The notes under the pieces: generated by a model
Told to the model about the DNA's origin: nothing
Database searches by the model: none
The model's input: only the letters and a program-made list of their open reading frames with translations
Origin: Thermothelomyces thermophilus ATCC 42464
Lineage: Eukaryota > Ascomycota > Sordariomycetes > Sordariales > Chaetomiaceae
Reading direction: 5' to 3'
Length of the DNA: 64,000 bases
Assembly (NCBI RefSeq): GCF_000226095.1
Contig: NC_016477.1
Location: forward strand, 4,030,001 to 4,094,000
In this document: positions 11,173-22,200 of the stretch, piece after piece
Layout of the letters: the number at the start of each line of letters is the position of its first letter
Numbering within the stretch: position 1 is the stretch's first letter
Made by a program: the position numbers and the translations under genes

Positions 11173-13488
11173 ATGTGGGGCCATTCGACGGAAGAGGGCC
11201 TGCGGCGGAGCGCGGCAGACGTCCTCCCCGAGACGCTCCACAACAGGGCGGAGGAAGCACAAGCACCGGCACCAGGCGAAGGGGAGTCGGGGGAGGCCAC
11301 CAGGATTCCTCCCAGCCCGGAAGTGGTCGAGGGGACATGGGGCGAGCGGGACGTGGGCGGGCCGGTAAGCCAGCGCGAGGCCATGCACGACTTTGAGGAA
11401 TTGGCGATTCGGCTCAGCAGGACTCGCTCGCACGCGGCCGCTTCGCAGCGGTCGGCAAAGAGCCGCTCCAGCTTCTTCCGCCGCATTACGTCTCGCGCGA
11501 GCGGCACATCCAAGGCTGCTGCTGCCAGCACAGCCCGCGAAAAGCCAGTCGATGACGAGGAGACAGCGACGTCGGCAGGAGCCGAGGAGGAGGAAGAGGG
11601 TTCCGACGGTCAGGACGTGTTCCCTCTGGAGCAGTTCATGCGGGAGGGCCATCTCGAGAAGCGGACCGAATCGGGCGAGTCGGCCAAGAAGCTGGGCGTC
11701 GTCTTCAAGCACCTGACGGTCAAGGGCGTCGCCGGCGGCACCACCTTCGTCCGAACCCTACCTGAGGCCATCCTGGGCACCTTCGGCCCCGACCTCTATC
11801 ACTTCCTCTGCAGGTTCATCCCCGCGCTGCGCATCAGCCGGGGCGGCGAGCTCCGGACCCTCATCCACGACTTCACCGGCGTGGTGCGCCACGGCGAGAT
11901 GATGATGGTGCTCGGGCGGCCCGGCAGCGGGTGCAGCACCTTCCTCAAGGTCATCGCCAACAACCGCGAATCGTACGCGGCGGTCGAGGGCGAGGTGTCG
12001 TACAGCGGCATCCCCGCCGACGAGGCCCGCAAGCGGTACCGCGGGGAGGTCGTCTACAACGCCGAGGACGATCAGCACCTGCCCACGCTGACCGTCGGCC
12101 AAACACTCAAGTTCTCGCTCCTCAACAAGACGCGTAAGAACCTGCGGGGAGACGTCGGCACCATCATCGACGCGCTTCTGCGCATGTTCGCAATCAAGCA
12201 CACCGAGAACATCATTGTCGGCAACGCCTACATCCGCGGCGTCTCGGGCGGCGAAAGGAAGCGTGTCAGCATCGCCGAGACGCTCTCGACCAAGAGCACC
12301 ATTGTCTGCTGGGATAATTCGACCAGGGGCCTCGACGCCTCCACCGCCCTCGACTACGCCAAGAGCCTCCGCATCATGACGGACGTGTCGGACCGGACGA
12401 CGCTCACCACGCTGTACCAGGCCGGCGAAGGCATCTACGAGCTGATGGACAAGGTCCTGGTCATTGACCAGGGCCGCATGCTCTACCAGGGCCCGGCCAA
12501 GGAGGCGCGCAAGTACTTTGAGGACCTCGGCTTCTACGCCCCGCCGCGGCAGACCACACCCGACTTCCTCACCTCTATCTGCGACCCCAACTCTAGGCAG
12601 TTCCGCGACGGCTGGGAGGCCCGCTGCCCCAAGACGGCAGAGGAGCTCGAGAAGGCTTTCCGCGAGAGCGCCGCATATCAGCGGCTCCTCGCCGACGTCC
12701 GCGACTTCGAGGAGCACCTCGAGAAGACGGGCCATGCCGACATGCAGACCTTCAAGGACACGGTCCGCGAGCAAAAGTCCAAGCGCGTCCGCCCGGGCTC
12801 CAACTTCACCATCCCCTTCTGGAAGCAGGTCCTGGCCTGCGCCCGTCGCGAGGTCTGGCTCATCTGGGGAAACAAGACGGAGCTTTACTCCAAGTACTTC
12901 ACCATCATTAGCAACGGCCTCATCGTCGGCTCGCTCTTCTACAATGCCCCGTCCTCCACCGCCGGCAACTTCCTACGCGCCGGCTCCATCTTCTTCTCCG
13001 TCGTCTTCCTCGGATGGCTCCAGCTCTCCGAGCTCATGAAGGCCGTCTCGGGCCGCGCCATCGTCGCCCGCCACAAGGAATACGCTTTCTACCGCCCCAG
13101 TGCCGTCACCCTCGCCCGCGCCCTCGTCGACCTGCCCGTCCTGGTCTGCCAGGTCGTCATCTTCGGCATCCTCCTCTACTTCATGACGGGCCTCGACCTG
13201 AACCCGGGCAAGTTCTTCATCCAGCTCCTCTTCATGTACATCACCACCTTCTGCATCACCGCCATGTACCGCATGCTGGCCGCCATGTCCCCCACCATGG
13301 ACGACGCCGTCCGCTTCTCGGGCATGGCCCTCAACTTGCTCGTCATCTTCACTGGTTACGTCATTGCGAAGCCCGTCCTGCTATCGCAAAAGATCTGGTT
13401 CGGCTGGATCGCGCACGTCAACCCGGTAAGTTTCTATGGTTCTGCTGTCTCGCAAATCGGTCTCGCTCTCGTACACTTGCTGACACAT

Positions 13489-13522
<34 letters not shown>

Positions 13523-16184
13523 CTCCTTGCAACAGCTCAGTTACTCCTTTGAGGCCGTCATCTCCAACGAGTTCCATGCACGCACCTTGGAGTGCGCCCC
13601 CGAGAATCTGGTGCCACAGGGTCCCGGCGTTCTCCCCGTGAACCAGGGCTGCGCCGTCCCCGGGGCGCAGCCCGGCAGCGCCAGCGTCCTGGGAGACGAC
13701 TACATCCATGCCAGCTTCGACTACACCCGGGCCCATCTCTGGCGCAACTTTGGCGTCGTCATCGCCTTCTCCGTTCTCTACCTCATCGTCACGACCGCCG
13801 TTGCCGAGCTCTTTTCCTTCGCCACCTCCGGGGGCGGTGCCCTCGTCTTCAAGCGATCTAAACGGGCGGCAACGGCCCAGCGGGTCAAGGCGGCGAGCTC
13901 CGACGAAGAGACGGGTAACTCGTCCGGGAACTCGTCGTCAACCGAGGTGTCGGCGGCCAGCCACGGCAGCGCCGGCGGCTTCAAGGGGATCGCAGGCAGC
14001 GAGAGGGTCTTCACCTGGGAGGACATCACGTACACGGTGCCCACGCCGGCGGGCCCCAAGCGCTTGCTCAACGGCGTGAACGGGTACGCCAAACCCGGAG
14101 TCTTGGTTGCCCTCATGGGCGCCAGCGGCGCCGGCAAGACCACCCTGCTCAACACCCTGTCGCAGCGCCAGACCGTCGGCGTGGTCAGCGGCAACATGCT
14201 TGTTGACGGCGCGCCGCTCGGTAGCGACTTCCAACGCAGTACGGGCTTCGTCGAGCAGATGGACCTGCACGAGGAGTCAGCCACGGTCCGCGAGGCCATC
14301 GAGTTCTCGGCCCTGCTCCGCCAGAGCCGTGACGTCCCGCGCCAGGAGAAGCTCGATTACGTTGACAAGGTGCTGGACCTGCTGGAGCTCACCGAGATCC
14401 AGGACGCCATCATCAGCTCGCTAGGCGTGGAGCACAAAAAGCGCCTCACCATCGGTGTCGAGCTCGCGGCCAAGCCCGCCCTGCTCCTCTTCCTCGACGA
14501 GCCCACCAGCGGCCTCGACGCCCAGTCCGCCTTCTCCATCGTCCGCTTCCTCCGCCGTCTGTGCGCCGCTGGCCAGGCCATCATCTGCACCATCCATCAG
14601 CCCTCGTCCGACCTGATCCAGCAGTTCGACAAGATCCTCGCCCTCAACCCGGGCGGCAACACCATCTACTTCGGCCCCGTCGGCAAGGACGGCAGCGCCG
14701 TGATCCAGTACTTTGCGGAGCGCGGAATCCACTGCCCCCCGGGCCGTAACGTTGCCGAGTTCCTCCTCGAGACGGCCATCAAGGGCGGTCGCCGCCCCGA
14801 CGGCTCGCGCATCAACTGGTCCGATGAGTGGCGCTCCTCGCCCGAGAACAAGGCCCTCATCGCCGAGATCCAGCAGCTCAAGGCCGAGCGCGCTAGCGCG
14901 CGAGGCCAGCAGGAGCGGCAGGTCGGCGACGCCTCTGCCGGACCCGTTCAGCATGAGTTCGCCGCCCCCGTCACCACCCAGATCCTCCTCCTTACCAAGC
15001 GCATGTTCATCCGCCAGTGGCGCGACCCGTCCTACATGTACGGCCGCCTCTTCACCGCTGTCGTCATCGGCATCTTCAACGGCTTCACCTTCTGGAAGCT
15101 AGGCGACACCGCCGCCGACCTGCAGAACGCCATGTTCAGCTCCTTCCTCATTATAATGATCCCCGCCACCGTCCTCAACGCCGTCCTGCCCAAGTTCTTT
15201 ACCAACTTCGCCCTCTGGCAAGCTCGCGAGCACCCCTCGCGCATCTACGGCTGGGTCGCTTTCTGTACTGCCGAGGTGCTCTCCGAGATACCCGGCTCCC
15301 TGCTCGCCGCCGCTCTCTACTGGCTGCTTTGGTATCTGCCTGCCGGCCTGCCCATCCGGGGGCCCTCTGCAGGCTACGTCTTCCTTATGACCCTCCTCTT
15401 CTTCCTCTTCCAGTCCAGCTGGGGCCAGTGGATCTGCGCCTGGGCCCCGAGCTTCACCGTCATCAGCAACATCCTGCCTTGCTTCCTGGTCATATTCTGC
15501 TTGTTCAACGGCGTCGTCGTGCCGTATACCCAGCTGAACGTGTTTTGGAAGTACTGGGTGAGTCTCCCTTTGCTTCTCGCTTCCCCCTTGTCTCCCTTCT
15601 GAGGGATGGTAAGCTAACATGCATTTCCCTCCTTTCAGCTCTACTATCTCAACCCATCGTCTTACTGGATCTCGGGTGTGCTCTCAGCCACTCTTGCTGG
15701 CCGTGCTGTCCATTGCACCCCGGCCGAGGCCGCCCACTTCAACCCGCCCTCGGGCCAGACCTGCCTCGAATTCGCCGGCGACTTCGTGCGTCAGGCCGGC
15801 CGCGGCTACCTGATGAACCCCAATGCCACGTCCGACTGCGCATACTGCCCTTACGTCGACGGGACCGAGTTCCTAGAGACGATTGGCATCTCGCCGGATA
15901 CTAAGTGGCGCGACTTCGGTATATTCCTTGTCTTTTGCTTCACCAACTGGATGTACGTGTCTCTCCGATTCCCGGTGACGTTTATTCTCGTTTTCATCTT
16001 CTCATTTGTATCAATGGCAACTGACAATTCGTGATGCAGGCTTGTCTATTTCTTTATCTACACTGTTCGTATCAAGGGTTGGACCTTCGGCTTCGGGCCT
16101 CTTTTCCGCGTGGTTGATAAGGTCGTCGGGGCAGTCAAGGGACTGTTCAAGAGCCGCAAGTCTGACAAGGAGACTGTTGCTTAA
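11173..16184 (+). CDS. PDR-type (ABCG) full-size ABC transporter
   Basis: Four exons: 11173-13425, 13536-15557, 15639-15952 and 16040-16184, giving 1577 aa; all junctions are in phase and have GT..AG ends. The order NBD1-TMD1-NBD2-TMD2 is the reverse topology of fungal pleiotropic drug resistance pumps. NBD1 has the degenerate Walker A GRPGSGCSTF, signature SGGERKRVS and Walker B WDNSTRGLD. NBD2 has Walker A GASGAGKTTLL, a signature region KKRLTIGVELA and LFLDEPTSGLD. Six-helix membrane blocks follow each. The family exports hydrophobic toxins and drugs from the plasma membrane using ATP. The start is the first in-frame ATG; an N-terminal Ser/Glu-rich tail of about 170 residues precedes the conserved part. 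Intron 1 contains a (TC)n tract. The gene converges tail-to-tail with the NRPS, about 1 kb apart, which supports self-resistance or product export. C-terminus: ...KSRKSDKETVA. Confidence 0.95.
13490..13515. repeat. (TC)n microsatellite inside intron 1 of the PDR transporter
   Basis: An uninterrupted TC run followed by a T run forms the polypyrimidine tract just before the CAACAG acceptor at 13530-13535. Confidence 0.9.
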
Positions 16185-17230
16185 GGAGGATAGAGGAGCA
16201 TTTTCTCGTCTCAAGGTCCTTAGATCACTAATTGAATAGATGGATATTATCGGGGCACATAGAAGGACTAAGATAGCATATAGACGTTATCTATGTCATC
16301 TCGTCCATTTTGGTCCACAGTAGTCAGTTTGGAAATTGAGAAAAATTGAGCAAAGTAAAAGAACAGCAAACAGCAGAGACATGGGTAAAATATGTGACAG
16401 CTTCCTTCCCCCAGGTAAAAAAAGCACACCCACTGTGGTTCTTTCCCGCCGGGAATTTAACCCGGGTCTCGAGCGATGTCGAATATGACAAGCTCACATA
16501 CTGACCACCATACTACGGAAGACACACGAATGTTTGGCATTCATCTTAGGAGGTGGGGCGGATGGCGACACCCGCAAAACTGGTAAAGTATTATAGATTT
16601 TGGGCAATGTCCCCCCCTCCACGCCACCTACGGACGCACACCAGCCCTTTGTCGTATATACGAGGAGACCATTTGCGCCTTAACAGAGGACCGCTAAGTG
16701 GTGTGGTGTATTGAGGAGAGCAGCTGCCATACTGCTCTATCAGGATTTTTATCATATGATGATGCTTATACTAAGTAGTGATGTCCCATACATCCCATGC
16801 TTTAGGTTATAGGGAAAGCCAAGCGAGCACCGGATAAGGCGATCATAGGTTTGACAAACTTCACCTCCGAAATTCAAGTATCAAGTCAGGAAGTTTTGAG
16901 CTATTATGGAAGTATTACTTGTACACACCAAGAATTGGGACTTTTGGGATTAATCAAAGTCAAATAGCATTGACACTTTTGTTATTGCGTATTTAATTAA
17001 GGGAAAAACACCACAAGCCACTAGGACAAAAGAAATAGCGAGACTAAGCAACAGACAGTACAGACTCATCGAGTAAGAAAACATGATAGAAACCAAAACA
17101 AAAGAAAGACTCAAACCAACACTGAGTAACAAACTTTTCGAACATTTTATGAGCAATCACGCAAAATCCAACACCACACCTATCTTCTGTTCTACCAGCA
17201 AGTCCCCTGCGCAAACCCCTCAAAAAAGTC
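16185..17230. other. Convergent 3' intergenic region (PDR transporter / NRPS)
   Basis: About 1 kb between the two stop codons. It should hold both 3' UTRs. Apart from the tRNA-like sequence at 16441-16522, no gene or repeat was recognised. The part from about 16900 to 17230 is AT-rich. Confidence 0.6.
16441..16522 (-). tRNA. tRNA-Asp(GTC)-like, with a probable 10-nt intron
   Basis: On the minus strand a cloverleaf can be drawn. Acceptor TCTTCCG / CGGGAAA (one C-A mismatch and one wobble) with discriminator G; D arm beginning TAGTATGGTGGTCAGTA, as in fungal tRNA-Asp; anticodon stem TGAGC / GCTCG; loop TTGTCA...C with anticodon GTC; T arm CCGGG-TTAAATT-CCCGG. Ten extra bases (TATTCGACAT) sit after base 37, the normal intron site. 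The T loop lacks the usual TTC and the acceptor has a mismatch, so it may be a decayed copy rather than a working gene. Confidence 0.55.
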
Positions 17231-19259
17231 TTAAGAAACAGTCACAGGCTGCTCTCCCTTCTTCTTGGTCGTAAATTTCCTCTTCACCAACCCATTGATC
17301 ACCTTTGTAAACTTTGTGGATGACTCTGATTTCACTGACTTGAGGTGCATGACCGGGAACGTTGCAGCCTTCTGCATCTCCTTCTTGGCAGGGGAGGGCT
17401 CGGCGGGCACAGGAATGTGTTTCGCGACAAGGGCTACGTGGCCGCGCAAGGTGGGATGGGCGACCAAGTCTTCGAGCCGTGGCGCTGTCGTGCCCTGTTG
17501 TTCTTGGCCGAGCAGCCAGGAGAGTTGGGCGAGGCCGATGATGTCGCCACCGAGGGCGAAGAAGGAGTCGTCCATGTTGATGGGCTTCGGTTGTGCGCGC
17601 TCTGCCGTGCCTGTTGTCTGATCTGCGTCGAGCCTGAGGACCTGACGCCAGGCCTCGCTAACCCGCGCGGTGAGGTCAGCGAGCTGTTTATCGCCGAGGT
17701 GTTGAAGCTGGGAATGGAGTGCCGTGTCGTCCAGGTCCGGGTTGGTATCGTTGGAGGCCGGCGCCACCTCGTCGAACGGCAATTGCTGCGGCCTGCCGCG
17801 GAGGTCCTCTGCAGAGGGCAACGCCAGGTCCGGGTCGGTAGCGAAGAGCTGCGCTGTGCTGCAGAGCATTTCGAGCACACGCCCGGCAAAGTCGCGCGGG
17901 ATAGGACCCCCTTCGGCGAAGCTCAAAATGATCTCGTACTTGTCATCCCCTGCGAGAGGACGCGAGAAGATGGAGAGGTCGGCAAAGTCTTCCTGAGCCG
18001 CGGAGGCACAGCCGACGTTGTAGTTGACGTTGCCGAGGCGCACTTGGCCGCCTTGATCGATGTTCTGGTGCTGAACCGTCGATGAGAAGTAGGTCCAGCG
18101 AGGCCACGAGGTGCAGTGGCGGATGATCTCGCGGAAGCCCAAAACCTCGTGGGACATGTTGGCGACCTGCTGGTCTTGGACCTGGCGGAGGAGCTGTCGG
18201 GCTGTCCAATTCGGACCGCTGCCGAACTGGACGCGCACCGGCACCATGTTCAAGCAGGGGCCAACCATATTGCCAACACCGTCAACGGCGGCATTGCGCC
18301 CGCTGATGGTATGCCCAAAGACAATATCAGAGCTGGCCGAGAGCTGGGCTAGCACGTATGCCCATGCAGCCTTGACAATGGTTGCGGTTGTGATGTGGCC
18401 AGACCCCACTGTCGGCAGCCGAACGGACTGCTTGAGAGATGCAGGTGCCGAGCCTATGTTTCTGTTATAGCTTGGCCCGTTGCGGCGAACAATCTCCGTC
18501 ATCGTTGACCCTTCGAGGAGCTCCTTCCAGTGCTCGTAGTGTTCCGAAGTAAGAGCCCCGGCCGAAGCGCGTAGATAATTGGCAAATGTGGGCGGCCGGG
18601 GAACCGGCTCATCCCCATATGCCGCTTGAAGGGCTGCCAGAATCTTGGGGAAACACACACCATCGTACTGAGCGTGCGAGAGGCGCAGCAGTATCCTATG
18701 GCGGTTGCTGGAGCGTTGCTTGACCACGGTGAACTCCACAAATGACTCGCCAAGTTTAGGCGCCGCGCCGTCCTGTCCAACATTGAAGGACTGCGGCGAC
18801 TCATCTGTCTCAACGACGTGGAACGCGGGCCGAAGAGTGCGCAAGACCACTTGCAGGAAGCGTCCGTCAGAAGGAACGAAGACGGTACGCAAGATGTCGA
18901 GGGCCTGCACTATGCGGAAGCATGCACGCTTGAGTTCTACGAGATTCAGAGGCCCGTCTCCGTCCAGATAGAAGTAGTTCAGCATCCACCGAGACTCGAG
19001 TAACGCGCCGGTGACGGCAAGCGATTGGAAGTCTGTTGCAGGGAGGACGTCCATGATGCCACCCCGGAAAACGCAGACCTGTGGGACGATGCTGGTCTGC
19101 AGGAAGGCGTCGACGTTGGATGCTGCCAGAAGCGAAAACCGTTCGTAGATCTCGCTCTTTCTGGATCCAGGCGTCAAGGTTCCAGTCGTCGCCAACGCCA
19201 GCTCACTGCCGATGGAAAACACGTCTGTCGTGGGCCGAACGCTGGCGACCATCGCGTCG
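17231..19259 (-). other. NRPS module 7: C7 - T7*, terminal condensation domain and serine-less carrier
   Basis: Residues about 7350-7984. C7 has SHAQYDGVC (second His and Asp kept), GHTISGRN and GPCLNMVPVR, and sits where fungal synthetases carry a terminal, often cyclising, C domain. The following carrier-like domain reads FFALGGDIIGLAQL: Ile (ATC, about 17550) replaces the phosphopantetheine Ser, so it cannot be charged in the normal way. The C-terminal 60 residues are Lys-rich (VKRKFTTKKKGEQ) with no further domain. Confidence 0.86.
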
Positions 19260-22200
19260 AAGCACGGGTTGCGGAAGACATCCGCGACAGTGAGCGAAAG
19301 TCCTTGGTCTCTGGCCGCGCCGGCGAGCTTCATGGCCGTTATGCTGTCCCCTCCGAGGTCAAAGAAGCTATCGTGCCCGGAAATGGAACCCTCGGGGAGA
19401 TCGAGCAAGGCGCTCCACAACGATCGGAGGATCTTTGCGCACCCGCTCTGGATAGCTGGCTCGTTGAGCGGCGTTCCATACTTGTCAGAAGACGTCCTTT
19501 CCGATGTATACGTGCTCCTTGGTGTCACCCCGCTTGTCCGTCCAAGCATAAAGTCCTCCGCTAAGCCTGGATCGCTCATCGAATTGCCGCGGAGTTCGGC
19601 GTCCAGGTCCCGGACTGACAGGGCTGGCCGGTTAATGAAGGCCTCAAGGATCTGAGTCATAGTTCTGGCCACCTCCTCGGCCTGGTTGTCGCTGACATGG
19701 TCGGACCAGTATCGGAGAACAATGCCCTCGCTGTCCCTTGTGGTCTCAACATTGACTGTGATGGCGTACTGCACGGAGATCGTTAGCAAGAACAAGTTGG
19801 CGGGTCAAGCCATGACATACCTCGCTCGGATCGTAACCATATTCCATATCAAACGAGATGGCTTCGCCGATTCCTCCTTCACCGCTTTCGGTGTGGTTCT
19901 GGATCGAGACCGAAGTGTTGTACAGTGGTTTGCCTGCCATGCCAAGTTCGTGCTGCACACGTGCCAGAGAGCAGTGCTGGTACTGAATGCTCTGAATATG
20001 TTCGTCCTGGGTCGTTCGGAAGACATCCACGAGAGTCTTGCCCTTCGAGATCTGGACACGGCAGCAGAGCATATTGATCAGCGTACCAACGATGCGTTCG
20101 ACATCCTCGACCGGAGCATCACGGCCAGCTGTCAGATACCCGAAGCAGACGTCATCACAACCCGTGTATTTGCGCAGCACCAAGGCCCATGTTGCGTGCA
20201 TGATATTGGCGAGGGTGATTTGCATCTGCTCGGAGAGACGGCGGAGCTCGGCGTAGCGGTTGAACCGGACAGCCGTGGCGCGTAGACTCCTCTTATCGGT
20301 GACAAGCGTAGTCGAGCTGCTGTTGAGGCTTGGAAAGTAGCAGGGTTTCAGGCCTTTCAGATAACGCATCCAGTAGTTACTGTCCTCCCCAGCGGGCATG
20401 TTGCAGATAAACTGCACGTAACGGCTGTAAGGAGGAGCGGGCGAGACCTCGAGTGTGCCTATGTATGCAGATGCCAGTTCGCGCAGAACAACCGCGAGTG
20501 AGCCGCCATCCATGGCAGCGTGATTGACCTGGAGCTTCATGAGCACTCTCCCGCTGTGCGTTGTGCATAGGATGAGCCTATGGGGCAGTGGTGGTCTCTG
20601 AGCTGCGGGAAACGTGGCCCTGCTGAGCACATCCATAGCTTCGCTATCGCTGCTACTGAGCAGAACTGGTGTGCTGGCCACTCTTCTCAGAACCACTTGG
20701 TCGAAGCTGCCGCCACGACGGACGCTCTCGATGAAGATTGTCCGGAGAGCTGCATGGCGGTGCACCACCTTCTCCCACGATCGTGCGAGTCTCCGGGCAT
20801 CGACAATGTGGCCTGGGTTCCTGTTGGCTATCTTGTAGACGGCATGGAAGATGTAGGCATCCGGATTCCGCAGTTGGCTGATTAGCATGCCTTCTTGAAC
20901 TGGCGTACATGGGTAGATGTCCTCGATCTGGGAGAAGGAGACGGGATCAATGCCGGCGCGCGGAAGAGCAACCTCGGTCAGCATGCGGAGTCCGTCATAT
21001 GTCATGGGCAACAGTGGGTAGTCGCTAAGAGTCGGCTCCTCAGGATGCCCTGCGAGGGTCGTGGCCATCTCTTGAAGATTGTCTTTGCAAGCACTGATCC
21101 ACTTGCGGACATCGCTTGCCCGACCTAGGCTGCGGTCATACATGAAATCGAACCGCAGCCTGTTGTTGACCACAATGGCAGAGATCTCAAAGAGAGCCAG
21201 CCTCCTTGTCTCTGGCCCGACATCCGCAACCTTGGAAGCATCGAGGTCGTCGATATCGACTTGGCGGACCAGTGCGTCGGCTTGTTCATGTTTCTGAGCT
21301 CCAACACCACCGCCCAAGTAGTTGAACAGGATTTCCATAGGACTCCATGTGGCACTGGCAGCTCCTCCGAGCTGCTTGTGAGTGAAGTACAGCCGGTCGT
21401 TTCCTGAAATGCTGCGCCGTACGTCCTTGGTCCGTCGTAGAGTGTCGAGGATATCGTTGTTGCTCGCTCGGATGGGAACAACCAGAGGGCATATTGTGGT
21501 GAACCAGCCAACAGTCTGGGATAGGTCAATGCTAGAGCCCTCGGGTGCTTCGCGCCCATGGTTCTCGATGTGCAGCGTCGGCACGCTCCTGTCGATAAAT
21601 GTCTCCGCAAAGGCGTGTACAATAGAGGCAAGGAATAGGTCTAGTGGCTCCGACCTGAATGCCTTGTTCGAAGGTCCCAGAGATAGCCTTGTCGTTTCCT
21701 CATCGAGGATGAAGGTCTCAATCTCGGTGTTGCCATAAGTAAGTGGTCCCTGAATGTTCCAGTAGTTCAGGTCGGTTGGAACCTCTTCAAACGGTAGGAG
21801 GTTCTCAGAATTAACCGTCTTGCAGTGAGCGAACTGCTGTGCACACCAGGACTGGAAAGACAGAGGCAATTCGGGTGAAAGAGAGCCAGTTTCAAGAAGC
21901 TGACGAAGATCTTGGACGAGGATGCGCCAGGAGACCATGTCGATGACGAGGTGATGAGCGACCATGGAGACGACTGTATGATCCTGGTTCTTCACAACAC
22001 ACAAGTCCGCTCTAAACACCGGGCCGTGCTTAATGGAGAGACCGGATTGTGCTGCTGCGGTGATGGCAGTCATCTCACTGCGAGACTTCAGGTGATGTTC
22101 CAAGCAGTGGTAGGCCGAACCGCTCATCTGTTGGTGCTGCTTAGTACTGACACCGCGGAAACTAGGGGTAGTGGCTGCCACGAATTTTCAAACCTACCTT

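Noticed and set aside
11758-12774. 338-codon minus-strand frame under the PDR transporter
   Set aside because: Antisense shadow of a GC-rich exon; no domain. Similar shadows under the NRPS, MRP and chitin-binding genes were dropped for the same reason.
19000-19600. Hidden adenylation domain in module 6
   Set aside because: All three frames of the minus strand between C6 and T6 were read; none carries A3, A5, A7, A8 or A10 motifs, and there is not enough length.
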